Assembly: GCF_023243075.1 (NCBI RefSeq)
Contig: NZ_JALKFZ020000141.1
Location: 1-64,000, forward strand
From: Frankia sp. AiPa1
GTDB lineage: Bacteria; Actinomycetota; Actinomycetes; Frankiales; Frankiaceae
Length of the DNA stretch: 64,000 nt
Reading direction: 5' to 3'
Position numbers and translations under genes: made by a program. The notes below the pieces were generated by a model. It saw only the letters and a list, made by a program, of their open reading frames with translations, was not told the DNA's origin and ran no database searches. Below are positions 1 through 8,823 of this stretch, piece after piece; positions within the stretch are counted from its first letter, which is position 1; each line of letters begins with the position of its first letter.

Positions 1-94
1 ACGACGCGTGAGCCATCACACCTGGCGTTTACTCAACGTAGTTGATCGTAGCCGAAAGCTACCTTCGCGCAGCCCTGGGTAGCGGGGGCACGTT

Positions 95-1753
95 TCAGCC
101 CACCCACACATCCGCCAGACGGGGCAGGTTGTCGGCGTCGAGCGCGAAGCCCGAAACCCGGCTCCGCAGGCCGTAGGTCCGCTTACCGACGAAGGTCGGC
201 AGAATGTACGCCTCGGCGATGACCTTGCGTTGTACCTTGCCGTAGAGCACGTTCTGCTCGGCCGTGTTCTGGCTGCGCAGGGCCTGGTCGAGCCAGCCGT
301 CGATCTCGGTGTCCCGGATGCGGGTGGTGTTCGCGCCGCCGTCGCCGGGAAGCTTGGACGAGTAGAACAGCGTACGAAGGATCGACGCATCGGTCGCGTT
401 TGCCGCGCCCGCGCCGAGATCGTAATCTCCCGAGGCCAGCGTCGCGATGATCTGCGCCGTGGCCAGCGGGCGCAGTACCACTTCGAGGCCGATCTGCTTG
501 AGGGCGTCCTTCAACGCCGTGTGGTAGTTCTTCTGCTCCTCGGTCGTGTACTCCGCGGCATAGGCCAGAGTGGCCCGCAGCCGCTGGCCGTCGCGGGTGC
601 GGTAGCCGGCGGAGTCGGTCGCGGTGTAGCCCGCCTTCGCAAGCAGGCTCAGCGCCTTGTTCTGGTCGTATTTCCAGGTGTTCTCCACCGAGCGGTCGTA
701 GCCAGGAGTGGAAGAGCTCAGTGCTGACCACCCGTTGCTGTACGCGCCCTGGAACAGCCCTTTGGTGATGGATCGGACGTCCACGCCGGACTGGACGGCG
801 AGCCGTACGTTCCGGTCATTGAACGGGGCCCTGGAGGTGTTCAGCGCGTAGGTGAAGGGCGCACCGATCTGATCCCGGCTGACCAGCGTGATGCCGGGCT
901 GGCCGCGCAGCTGGGCGAGCCGGGTGGCAGGTATCTGGTCGGCGACGTCGAGCTGCCCCGAGGTCAGCGCGCCGACCCTCGCGGCGTCGTCGGTCAGAAA
1001 CTGTACCGTGTACCGATCAAGATAGGCGTCACCCTGGTCCCGCACGGACTTCGGTGCCCACCGGTAGCCCTTGCGACGGGTGAACACCGCCTGCTGTCCG
1101 GGTGTCAGCTGGGTGAAGACGAACGGGCCGGTGCTGACGAGTGCCCGGCCACCCGCCGCGATCTCCGAAGCCCGGGTCCGCAGCACCGTGGGCGAGTGAA
1201 AACCCAGGTACGGCGATGCCAGGCCGCTCAGCAGCGGCGAGTACGGGGAGCTCAGCCGGATGACCACGGTGTGCTCGTCCACCACATCGGTCCCTTGATA
1301 GGGGCCGAGCAGGGTCTTGGCATTGCGGGACTTCGTCGCCGGAGCGACCACGTGGTCGAGGTTCACCTTCACCGCTTCGGCGTTGAAAGGCGTCCCGTCG
1401 TGGAATGTGACGTCGTCGCGCAGGACGAACGTGTAACTGCGCCCGTCGGCCGAGATCTTCCACGACGTGGCCAGCCACGGCTCCACGGAGCCGTCCCGCT
1501 TCTGGTGGACCAGCGAGTCGTATACCGCGCGCAGGGTGAGCGCCGAGAGGGTCGAGACCGAGACATGCAGGTCCCAGCTGTCCGGCTCGGCCGTCGTGGC
1601 CAGGATGATGCTCCCCCCGCTGTGCGGCGTACCCGTGCCGCCGGCCGCCGGCGACGAGGAATCGTCGGCGCACGCCGCCAGCCCCGCTGTCCCCAGGCCG
1701 AGCACGGCCACGGAACTCGCGGACAGGGCGAGGAAGTTTCTGCGGGTAGGCAT
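95..1753 (-). CDS. ABC transporter substrate-binding lipoprotein, family 5 (peptide/nickel type)
   Basis: A 552-residue extracellular solute-binding protein that would deliver an oligopeptide-like or other ligand to an ABC importer. The N-terminus has a twin-arginine stretch (RRNFLAL, residues 4-10), a hydrophobic segment and a lipobox LAAC with Cys28, so it is probably a Tat- or Sec-exported lipoprotein. The SBP_bac_5 signature lies around residues 75-135 (phrases such as YDSLV, VEPWLATSW, FHDGTPFNA), and the length is normal for the family. No permease or ATPase is adjacent inside the window. The gene reads leftward, so its partners may lie beyond position 1. The ligand cannot be told from sequence. 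Confidence 0.93.
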   Translation of the reverse strand: MPTRRNFLALSASSVAVLGLGTAGLAACADDSSSPAAGGTGTPHSGGSIILATTAEPDSWDLHVSVSTLSALTLRAVYDSLVHQKRDGSVEPWLATSWKISADGRSYTFVLRDDVTFHDGTPFNAEAVKVNLDHVVAPATKSRNAKTLLGPYQGTDVVDEHTVVIRLSSPYSPLLSGLASPYLGFHSPTVLRTRASEIAAGGRALVSTGPFVFTQLTPGQQAVFTRRKGYRWAPKSVRDQGDAYLDRYTVQFLTDDAARVGALTSGQLDVADQIPATRLAQLRGQPGITLVSRDQIGAPFTYALNTSRAPFNDRNVRLAVQSGVDVRSITKGLFQGAYSNGWSALSSSTPGYDRSVENTWKYDQNKALSLLAKAGYTATDSAGYRTRDGQRLRATLAYAAEYTTEEQKNYHTALKDALKQIGLEVVLRPLATAQIIATLASGDYDLGAGAANATDASILRTLFYSSKLPGDGGANTTRIRDTEIDGWLDQALRSQNTAEQNVLYGKVQRKVIAEAYILPTFVGKRTYGLRSRVSGFALDADNLPRLADVWVG

Positions 1754-2842
1754 GCGGGAGCATTCCGTTCTGTGCGGTCGCGGGGGTCGGATTCAGGGAT
1801 GAGCGGAGATGAATATCCGGTTCGGTACGGTTCGAGTTTCGGGCCGACCCGGAAGCGGGCCACCCGGGATTCGCCGAGTCGCCTCACGGGCGGTACCGGT
1901 AAGCCGTGGGAAACCCGTGGATGTCGGCGGCCCTGAGGCTTCGGGGCCGCCGATTTACTCTGCAGTTGCTCCCCGTCGATGCAGCCCTGGAACGGGTATC
2001 CATCTGGTGGAAGCGAAACCGGCGCGCCGGGCTGAGTAAAGGCGCTCGGGCGGGCACGGGAGCGGGAATCGCGGGCACACCGGACGCGGGGCAGGGCGTT
2101 TCCGGGGCCGGGTCCGTCGGGCCGTAAGGCACCCGACAGACGGCCAGAGCGTGGCTCGGCGCGGGCAGAGTAGTGACAGCACAGAGCGACAAGCCGTGGT
2201 GCGCGCCACTCAGCGAGCTACGCAGAAGGGCCCATGCGGACGTCGGCGGCCACATGTCGAGGAGATTCCAGCCCTGGTCGGGCAGGTGGAGAAGGGCTCT
2301 GTTGGAACTGCGGGCTCCCGGCACCACGGTGACACGCGGCAGCAGGAAAACTGTGAGCTCGGACTATCGGCGGAGGCGATGCCCGCCGCTGGTTCCCCAG
2401 CCCAGACCCGGAGCATGGCGTGGCGACGGAATCGCAGCAGTGGAGTCAGTAGCGGACGTCGACGCCACCCGAGGCCGCGGGACGAAGATCCTCTCCCGCA
2501 GGCCGTACGACCGTGGCCGCGCTCTGGAGCGACGCCCAAGGACCGGCGGGGTGGTTCAGAGCGAGCGAGCGGGACAAGCGGGACAGGAGGCACTCACCAC
2601 GGTGCCGAAGTCGACGTGCCGACGACGGAAGAAATCGACCGCCGGCGAACGGGGGCTGTCGAGGATATGGCTGGACGAGCCATTGCCGTAGGACAAAATA
2701 TCGTCACCCACCGTATTGCCCCCCCGCCTGCCGGTCTGTCGCAGATCGCAGCATACCGGCGTGGTACTCCGGTTTGCAACACGGTGCGGGCAGGGTTACG
2801 GCCCTGGTTGCGAGGGTGGAGCCGCCGTCGGGCTCACGCGCC
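1754..2842. other. Gene-poor stretch between the solute-binding protein and tetR
   Basis: About 1.1 kb with no reading frame that resembles a known protein on either strand. The open frames here are arginine- and proline-rich, lack convincing ribosome sites and look like random high-GC frames. The only structured item I see is the repeat copy near its right end. Confidence 0.5.
2728..2785 (+). repeat. Left copy of a dispersed inverted repeat
   Basis: The core 2747-2785 matches the reverse complement of 8442-8480 at 36 of 39 positions, by direct comparison. A weaker match (CTG, then CCGGTC at 2728-2736) extends it outward. It sits 58 bases past the stop of the tetR gene at 2843. No transposase is linked to it. 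Origin and function are unknown. Confidence 0.75.
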
Positions 2843-3520
2843 TCACAGGGCGGCCTGCTGCCCAGCCCCCGCGGGCAGGAGTGAGTCGGCGACACTCAGG
2901 GACCCGACCGGGTCACGGTGCGTGCGGCCCAGTGGCGGGCTTGCCCGCAGGCCGTCGAACATGACGGCCAGGAGCACACGCACGTGCGCGTCCCGGTCGG
3001 GCGCCTGTTCTTTCACCCAGGACAGCGCGCCGATCAGTGAGATCAGCTCGTCCGGCCGGACGTCGGCGCGGACGTCTCCGGCGTGCTGCGCCCGGCGCAA
3101 CAAGGACTCGGCCGCGAGGTCGACGGCCCGGCACGAGCTGCGCAGGGCGGAGTCCTCCTCCCCTGCGGCGAGCAGCGCCGCCGAGACGCCGTGATAGGCG
3201 GCGACATGGTCGACGAGATCCGTGAGCCAGTCGAACAGCGCCGTTGCCGCGGCCACCTCGGGCGCGCCGAGCAGCCGTTCGGCCTCGGCACACAACGCCT
3301 CGGTGCGGTCGTGCAGCAATGCCTCCAGCAGCGCGTCCCGATTCGGAAAGTGGCGGAAGAGCGTGCCCGTCCCGACGCCGGCCCGACGGGCCACCTCGTT
3401 GAGGGAGATGTCCCCCTCACCGCTGGCGAAAGCGTCGCGGGCCACCGCGAGGATGCGCTCCCGGTTGCGGCGGGCATGCGACCGCATCGGCCGTTGCGCG
3501 CCGTTCGCCTGGTCGACCAT
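2843..3520 (-). CDS. TetR/AcrR family transcriptional regulator
   Basis: A 225-residue one-component repressor. The helix-turn-helix occupies about residues 35-70, with the typical SLNEVARRAGVGTGTLFRHF core. The C-terminal region (residues 80-200) is the variable ligand/dimer domain. It lies 75 bases downstream of a second tetR gene on the same strand, so the two could be co-transcribed. The start at 3520 is the first Met before the basic arm and HTH. Target and ligand are unknown; the divergent MFS pump at 4334 is a plausible member of its regulon. Confidence 0.92.
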   Translation of the reverse strand: MVDQANGAQRPMRSHARRNRERILAVARDAFASGEGDISLNEVARRAGVGTGTLFRHFPNRDALLEALLHDRTEALCAEAERLLGAPEVAAATALFDWLTDLVDHVAAYHGVSAALLAAGEEDSALRSSCRAVDLAAESLLRRAQHAGDVRADVRPDELISLIGALSWVKEQAPDRDAHVRVLLAVMFDGLRASPPLGRTHRDPVGSLSVADSLLPAGAGQQAAL

Positions 3521-3595
3521 GCGATCCTCCCTGACCCCCGTCCGGGTGTAGCGACCCTCGCAACGAGCCTATGTACTTCCTTCGCTCGACACGAC

Positions 3596-4234
3596 CTACT
3601 CGTGGCGGCCAGCCGGCTGCCCCGGGTGCGGGTCCAGTGACGCTGGCGGGGGTGCCTGGCGCAGGAGGGCATCCTCAAGCAGCGCGAGCAACCGGATGCT
3701 GCCGTCCCGCCCAGGCGGGGAGGTCTCGCGTACCCAGGCCGCCGCGCTGATCAGGTCGAAGAGCTCAACCGGGTCAAGATCGGCGCGCACCCGGCCGCCG
3801 GCCTGGGCCGCCCGGAGCAGGTCAGCGCCACATCGGAACATCGCCTCACAGGCATCGTGCAGGGCGTTCTCGTCATGTTTGCCGCGGATCACGACCTCGA
3901 CCATGCCACGGTAGGTGCTGCAGTACTCGACCGCCCGCCGCAGCCAACCCAGCAGTGCCCGGTCAGGCGGGCCAAACTCGGCCGCCTGCTCGGCATACGT
4001 GACGAGCTTGGCAAGACCGTCCCTGGTCGCCGCCTCGATGAGCGCCTCCCGGCTCGGGAAGTGGCCGTACAACGTGCCGATCGCCACTCCCGCCCTGTTC
4101 GCGATGTCCTCCAGCGACGCCGCCGCGCCCCTGACCGCGAACACCTCCCGGGCCGCGGCCAGGACCGCATCGTAGTTCCGCTGGCCGTCGGCTCGCCGGG
4201 GCCGCGTGGCCAGACGACGCGCAGTACGTGTCAT
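3596..4234 (-). CDS. TetR/AcrR family regulator, likely repressor of the adjacent MFS pump
   Basis: A 212-residue TetR protein with HTH at about residues 38-70 (SLEDIANRAGVAIGTLYGHF). An open frame continues upstream to 4345, but the ATG at 4234 is preferred: AGGAG lies six bases before it, whereas the ATG at 4240 abuts that AGGAG directly. It is divergent from the MFS transporter starting at 4334, with a 99-base intergenic region that holds an 8-bp-arm palindrome. That arrangement is the classic autoregulated TetR/efflux-pump pair. The C-terminal part resembles that of the neighbouring TetR, suggesting a local duplication. Confidence 0.92.
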   Translation of the reverse strand: MTRTARRLATRPRRADGQRNYDAVLAAAREVFAVRGAAASLEDIANRAGVAIGTLYGHFPSREALIEAATRDGLAKLVTYAEQAAEFGPPDRALLGWLRRAVEYCSTYRGMVEVVIRGKHDENALHDACEAMFRCGADLLRAAQAGGRVRADLDPVELFDLISAAAWVRETSPPGRDGSIRLLALLEDALLRQAPPPASLDPHPGQPAGRHE

Positions 4235-4265
4235 CGTCATCTCCTGATTGACATCCCGAGGCATC

Positions 4266-4291
4266 CTCATGTTACATACCGAGAACATGAG
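4266..4291. promoter_or_regulatory. Palindromic candidate TetR operator
   Basis: CTCATGTT (4266-4273) and its perfect complement AACATGAG (4284-4291) are separated by 10 bases. It lies between the divergent tetR (start 4234) and MFS (start 4334) genes, where a repressor of both would bind. Assignment to the 3596-4234 regulator is inference from position. Confidence 0.6.
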
Positions 4292-4333
4292 CGATCCTCG
4301 ATTTACCCCCCGGCCCCCCGCGGAGGCAACCTC

Positions 4334-5821
4334 GTGAGTACGCACGCCAGCCCCGGCGCGGCCGGGAGCGAGACGGGCACCCCGAAAGCGTGGGGGCTCG
4401 TCCTGGCCGCGATCGTCGGCGCCGAGTACCTGCTCCAGCTCGACGGCACGATCATGAACGTGTCACTTCCCGCGATCCAGTCGCACTTCGACGTGAGCAT
4501 CACGACCGGGTCCTGGATCCTCAACGGCTTCTATCTCGCCTTCGGGTCACTGCTGTTGGTCACCGGCCGCATCGGTGACATGTTCGGCTACCGGCGGGTC
4601 TTCATCGCCGGCATCGGCCTCGTCGTCGTAGCGTCACTGCTCGCCGGGCTCGCCCCGAACGTGGCCGTGCTGCTGGTCGGCCGAGTACTGCAGGGAGTCG
4701 GCGCCGCCATCGCCGGCCCGACCGCCCTGGCATTGCTCACCACCCTGTCCGACGGGGAGCGCCGGCAGCGGGCCTTCGCCCTCTACTCAACGATCACCGC
4801 GCTCGGCTCGGCCTCGGGCATGGTGCTCGGTGGCGCGCTGACCTCCGCCGGCAGCTGGCGATACAGCCTGCTGGTGAACGTCCCGATCGGCCTGGTCATC
4901 TTCGTCGTCGCGCTGCGGGTGCTCGGCGTGCGCGACGACGTGCGGACCGAGCGCTCCCTGGGCACCTCCAGCGCCGCCCTGGTGACCGCGGCCCTGACCG
5001 CCGCTGTCTACGGCCTGGTGCACGCGGCCGATGCCGGGTGGAGCGACACCTGGACGATCGTTCCCCTGGCGGCCGCCGCGATCCTGTTCGCAGTGCTGCC
5101 AGCCGTGGACTCCCGGTCGTCCGAGCCGCTGCTGCCCGGGCGCGTCTTCGCGCACCGCAACCGGCTGGGCGGCATCGTGAATCTCCTGCTGCTCGCCACC
5201 GTGCTGGGCAGTTTCCTGTTCTTCCTGTCCCAGTATCTGCACACCGCCCATCACCTCAGCCCGATCGAGACCGGCCTTGCCCTGGTTCCCTTCGCGGCGG
5301 CCATCCTGGTCAGCGCCCAGTTCATCACCAAGTACCTGGCAAAAGTCGATCTTCGGGTCCGTGGTGTCATCGGTCTCGTCCTGATCTTCATCGGGATGAT
5401 CTGGCTGAGCCGCCTCGACGACAGCAGCAGCTACGCCACGGGCGTCCTGCCCCAGATCGTCATCATCGGGCTCGGGGTGGGGCTGTCCGTCGTCCCGTTC
5501 AACATCATCGTTCTGTCCAGTGCGGCGCCGGAGGACACGGGGATCACGGCCGGGATCGTACAGACCTCGATCAGCGTCGGCGGCCTCATCGGCATCGCCA
5601 TCTTCCTGCTGCCCTTCACCCAGGATTCCGGGTCCACGACCGACGCCTTCTCCCGGGTGTTCACCTGGATCTCCGCCACCGCCGTGCTCGGCATCCTGAC
5701 CTCGCTCGCGTTCTGGTTCGGCCCGCGCCGCAGGCCGGCCCCCGCGGCGGCGCCACCGGCCCAGCCGGACGGCAGCGACGAAGGCCTGCCGTCCGGCCGA
5801 CCCCACAGCCTGCAGTCCTGA
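4334..5821 (+). CDS. MFS drug/proton antiporter, DHA2 (14-helix) type
   Basis: A 495-residue inner-membrane exporter of the EmrB/QacA class, expected to extrude drugs or toxic metabolites using the proton gradient. It has the LDGTIMNVSLPAIQ first-helix motif near residue 35, the loop motif GRIGDMFGYRR near residue 75 and GRVLQGVGAA near 115. About 14 hydrophobic segments follow, then a short polar Pro/Ala-rich tail. The GTG start at 4334 has GGAGG seven bases before it; the longer open frame upstream overlaps the divergent tetR and is not used. The substrate is unknown. Confidence 0.94.
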   Translation: MSTHASPGAAGSETGTPKAWGLVLAAIVGAEYLLQLDGTIMNVSLPAIQSHFDVSITTGSWILNGFYLAFGSLLLVTGRIGDMFGYRRVFIAGIGLVVVASLLAGLAPNVAVLLVGRVLQGVGAAIAGPTALALLTTLSDGERRQRAFALYSTITALGSASGMVLGGALTSAGSWRYSLLVNVPIGLVIFVVALRVLGVRDDVRTERSLGTSSAALVTAALTAAVYGLVHAADAGWSDTWTIVPLAAAAILFAVLPAVDSRSSEPLLPGRVFAHRNRLGGIVNLLLLATVLGSFLFFLSQYLHTAHHLSPIETGLALVPFAAAILVSAQFITKYLAKVDLRVRGVIGLVLIFIGMIWLSRLDDSSSYATGVLPQIVIIGLGVGLSVVPFNIIVLSSAAPEDTGITAGIVQTSISVGGLIGIAIFLLPFTQDSGSTTDAFSRVFTWISATAVLGILTSLAFWFGPRRRPAPAAAPPAQPDGSDEGLPSGRPHSLQS

Positions 5822-5859
5822 CCCTGCCCACAGGCGCCGGCAGCCCGCGCCCGTGCGGG

Positions 5860-6777
5860 TCACGCGTCGAAGAGCGCTTCCCGCAGGCTGGCCAGGACGG
5901 TCTCGTCGATCCGTCGGCGCAGGCCCGGGGCAACCTGTCCGGCGAGGCCGTGCGCGACGCCGGGAAAGTGATGCAGCTCGACCGGCACGCCGTCGGCGGC
6001 CAGCCGGAAGGCGAACAACAGCGCCTCGTCCCGCACGGCGTCGCGCTCGCCCACCGCGACGAAGGTGGGTGGCAGGCCAACCAGCGAGGCGGCGCGGGCG
6101 GGGGCGGCCGTCCCCGGAACCTCTCCCGTCACGGCGGCCAGATAGCCGTCCCAGGACTCCCGCACCAGCACGGGGCTCAGCTCGGTGGGTCCCCAGTCCC
6201 GGCGCCGTGATTCGGTGTCGTCCCGGTCATCGAGTGACGGTGTCACCAGGTGCAGCAGCACCACCGGGGGGCCGCCATGATCACGGATCCACAGGCAGGC
6301 CCCGGCCGCCAGCGCGCCGCCGGCGCTGACCCCGGTGAGCGCGATACGGCCGGCATCGACGCCGAGCTCCGCCGGCCGCGCCGCCACCCAGCGCAGCACG
6401 GCGAGACAGTCCTGAAGCGCGGCCGGATAGGGGTACTCGGGAGCGAGCCGATAACCGACCGAGAACACGACCGCGCCGAGATCCGCCGCGAGCCGCGCCA
6501 CCCACGGGTGCAGCATGTCGATGCTGCCGATGGCCCATCCCCCGCCGTGGAGGTACAGCACCGCGGGGAGCGGCTCGTCCTGCCCCCGCGGGCCATAGCG
6601 GCGGACCGGAACCCGAAGTCCGGAGTCCGGGTCGTATGCTTCGAGGTTGCGGACGTCCAGCTCCTCCGTGCTGGGAAGCGGCGCCGGGTCAGCCAGCGGC
6701 CGGCGGCTCTCCTCTCCCCGGGCGGCGAGCAGTTCGGCGATTGTTCCCTCGACCCGGTTCGCTGTGTCGCGCGTCAT
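5860..6777 (-). CDS. Alpha/beta hydrolase fold-3 (hormone-sensitive lipase family) esterase
   Basis: A 305-residue serine hydrolase likely to cleave short acyl esters. It shows the HSL-family oxyanion motif HGGG (residues 77-80), the nucleophile elbow GVSAG (Ser151), a candidate acid Asp246/Asp250 and the catalytic His276 in GVAHG. Length is normal. It converges with the MFS gene across 38 bases. A similar esterase lies at 7172-8164, separated by a regulator remnant. Confidence 0.92.
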   Translation of the reverse strand: MTRDTANRVEGTIAELLAARGEESRRPLADPAPLPSTEELDVRNLEAYDPDSGLRVPVRRYGPRGQDEPLPAVLYLHGGGWAIGSIDMLHPWVARLAADLGAVVFSVGYRLAPEYPYPAALQDCLAVLRWVAARPAELGVDAGRIALTGVSAGGALAAGACLWIRDHGGPPVVLLHLVTPSLDDRDDTESRRRDWGPTELSPVLVRESWDGYLAAVTGEVPGTAAPARAASLVGLPPTFVAVGERDAVRDEALLFAFRLAADGVPVELHHFPGVAHGLAGQVAPGLRRRIDETVLASLREALFDA

Positions 6778-6949
6778 CGGTTTCCTCGGTCGGAACGGGT
6801 GAACGCGGTGCCCAGGCCCGAGTCGAGAAACCCTGGAGCGATTGCGTTGACCAGGATCTCATCGCCGGCCCATCCACCATCCAGTCCCTCGACGCCAACA
6901 CGATCATCGTATCGAAGCGTCGCTACGACCATTTGGCCCCGCCCCCCTA

Positions 6950-7117
6950 CACGAGGTGTTCTACCAGCAGCTTATGTTGGCGCTGCACCGCAGCGGCCGA
7001 CGGGCGGCGGCTCTGGAGGTCTACAAGTCCGCCCGGCAGACCATCACGACCGAGCTCGGCCTGGAGCCCGGTCGGGCGGTCCGAGAGCTTCACCAGGCGA
7101 TACTCGTCAGCGACTGA
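6950..7117 (+). pseudogene. Remnant of an AfsR/SARP-type bacterial transcriptional activator domain (BTAD)
   Basis: This stretch translates in one frame to about 55 residues beginning HEVFYQQLMLALHRSGRR and including ALEVYKSARQTITTELGLEP before a TGA at 7115-7117. That is the tetratricopeptide-like C-terminal part of the BTAD domain of SARP or AfsR regulators. The DNA-binding half, a start codon and a ribosome site are all missing; upstream is C-rich and non-coding. It is the stranded 3' end of a deleted regulator between two esterase genes. Confidence 0.8.
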
Positions 7118-7171
7118 CTCGTACTCGGCAGCGACCGACATTCGCCGCCAGTACCTGGTCGGATTGCGGGA

Positions 7172-8164
7172 TCACGTGAGTCGCACCCGTGCGTCCACCT
7201 CGACGCGGAGCCCGCGGGCCAGCGCGCGCAACCGCTCCTCGGCCGCCCGCAGGGACACGGCCGACAAGGGAGCAAAGGTCTCCGCACCGTGGAAAGCTCC
7301 GGGATACGAGTGCAGCTCGACGCTGACTCCGGCGGCAAGAAGCCGCAGAGCGAACTGGATTCCCTCGTCCCGGGCCGGATCCAGTTCCATGGTGGCGAGG
7401 TAGGTGCTGGGCAGCCCGGCAAGGTCCGCCGACCTGGCCGGGGCCGCGAAGGGCGAGACGTCCGGGTCACCGGGGCGCTGATCTGGCGGCAGGTAGGCCG
7501 TCCAGGCCGCGAGCGCGCCGGCCCGGGTGAAGCCCGGGGTATCCACGAATCGGGTCATGGAACCACTCGTCAGCCTGTCGTCGAGGAGTGGGACGTCAAG
7601 CAGCTGAAATGCCAGCGGGATCCCTCCGTCGTCGCGCGCCCACAGTGCGCTGGCAGCTGCCAGCGCGGCGCCGGAACTCGCGCCGCCGATCGCGATCCGC
7701 CGGTCGTCCAGACCAAGGTGATCCGCGCGGTCGTACACGTGACGGAGTGCGGCGCAGCAGTCGTCGAACGGACCGGGAAAGGGAGTCGTGGGGGCGAGCC
7801 GGTACTCGACGTTCGCCACGGCGATGTCCAGGCGCGCCGCGATCTGTGCGCAGAACGGGTCGAGCGCCGCCGCGCTGCCGGCTCTGAACCCGCCCCCGTG
7901 TATCCAGACGAGGACCGGCAGTCTGGAAGGGCGCCGGCGCGGACGGAACAGCCGTACAGGAACCGGGAAATCCGCAGGGGCCATCAGGTCGACCGCGTCG
8001 ACCGGCGGCAGCTCGTCCAGGGGCAGCCGCGCGGCGAGCTGCTCCTGGGCCTGTTCCCGGGTTCGGGCGAGGGCGTCAGGACGCCCGCTGCGCAGAACCT
8101 CGGCCACAGTGACAAGCTCCGGGTCGAGAGTAGACGGACGGTGACTGGCGGGAGTACTGACCAT
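7172..8164 (-). CDS. Alpha/beta hydrolase fold-3 (hormone-sensitive lipase family) esterase
   Basis: A 330-residue esterase with HGGG near residues 89-92, the nucleophile elbow GASSG with Ser about 163, an acidic residue in the ELDPARDE segment and His in GAFHG. The frame stays open up to 8305, but that extension (Gly/Pro/Cys-rich) does not resemble the family, so I prefer the ATG at 8164, preceded by GGTGGA. It is the second HSL-type esterase here; the two share layout but differ much in sequence. Confidence 0.9.
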   Translation of the reverse strand: MVSTPASHRPSTLDPELVTVAEVLRSGRPDALARTREQAQEQLAARLPLDELPPVDAVDLMAPADFPVPVRLFRPRRRPSRLPVLVWIHGGGFRAGSAAALDPFCAQIAARLDIAVANVEYRLAPTTPFPGPFDDCCAALRHVYDRADHLGLDDRRIAIGGASSGAALAAASALWARDDGGIPLAFQLLDVPLLDDRLTSGSMTRFVDTPGFTRAGALAAWTAYLPPDQRPGDPDVSPFAAPARSADLAGLPSTYLATMELDPARDEGIQFALRLLAAGVSVELHSYPGAFHGAETFAPLSAVSLRAAEERLRALARGLRVEVDARVRLT

Positions 8165-8441
8165 CCTCAGTCCACCAGCGCCGACAGGGCCGACGACGAG
8201 GCCGGGAGCGGTGGAGCCACATCCGGGCTGTGCCACCTGCGGACAAAGGGGAACCGGCCCACCAGAAAGGCATCCACCGGCCGATTCTGTCAGATCGTCG
8301 GCCATCTGACGGTCGGCCAGGGACGCAGCGGCGGTGCGGCTCTCGGCTCGCGCCGAGTACGGCTTCGCGCGGCCGGCTCCATTAGCTGAGCTCCAACGCC
8401 CGCGTCAGGACGGCGGGAACCGGCTCCCCTCGAGGTCACCT

Positions 8442-8499
8442 ACCCTGTTGCAAACCGGAGCACCACGCCGTTATGCTGCGTCCACGGTTGACCGGTCAG
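8442..8499 (-). repeat. Right copy of the dispersed inverted repeat
   Basis: 8442-8480 is 36/39 identical to the reverse complement of 2747-2785, and GACCGGTCAG (8490-8499) corresponds to the weaker outer match of the left copy. The two copies face each other and bracket about 5.7 kb with the tetR, MFS and esterase genes. Confidence 0.75.
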
Positions 8500-8690
8500 C
8501 TGGCAAGCGCAGGACGTCCAGGGGCGTCCCGGGGGGTGGTGAGCCGGCCGCACATGGTGTCTGGACCCGGCCTTCGCCGCGGCCGTTCGTCGTTCCATCG
8601 AAACGGGCACCCGAGCCTACGTGGCCTCCGCCGTCCACAGCTGGCCGGGCAATCCGAGACGTGACGCCTCACCATCGCGGCCCGTACTCC

Positions 8691-8726
8691 CCTGTCCTGT
8701 CCGTGGGCCCTGTCCTGTCCGTGGGC
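8691..8726 (+). repeat. 18-bp exact tandem duplication
   Basis: CCTGTCCTGTCCGTGGGC occurs twice back to back (8691-8708 and 8709-8726), about 100 bases before the monooxygenase start. It could be a duplicated regulator site or simple slippage. Confidence 0.7.
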
Positions 8727-8823
8727 GCCGTGTCGCGCGTGGGCGGAAACGCATGGCCCGCCGCGTCGGGATTCCCGGCCACCGACATTCCCTACGACCA
8801 TCGAGATCCCAAGGAGCCACCTG

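Larger units (their letters stand above)
8165..8823. other. Divergent intergenic region before the luciferase-like pair
   Basis: About 660 bases without a convincing gene. It must contain the promoters for the esterase (left) and the monooxygenase pair (right). It holds the right copy of the dispersed inverted repeat and an 18-bp tandem duplication. I cannot place promoter boxes with confidence. Confidence 0.5.

Noticed and set aside
2173-2691. 172-codon plus-strand frame after the solute-binding protein
   Set aside because: Very Arg-rich, no motif or ribosome site, and competing frames on both strands are equally long.
4787-5863. Long minus-strand frame opposite the first MFS pump
   Set aside because: Composition is Gly/Arg/Gln/Asp-rich with no motif. 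The plus strand encodes a convincing transporter.
2728-8499. Composite transposon bounded by the inverted repeat
   Set aside because: No transposase, recombinase or target-site duplication was seen, so I report only the repeat.
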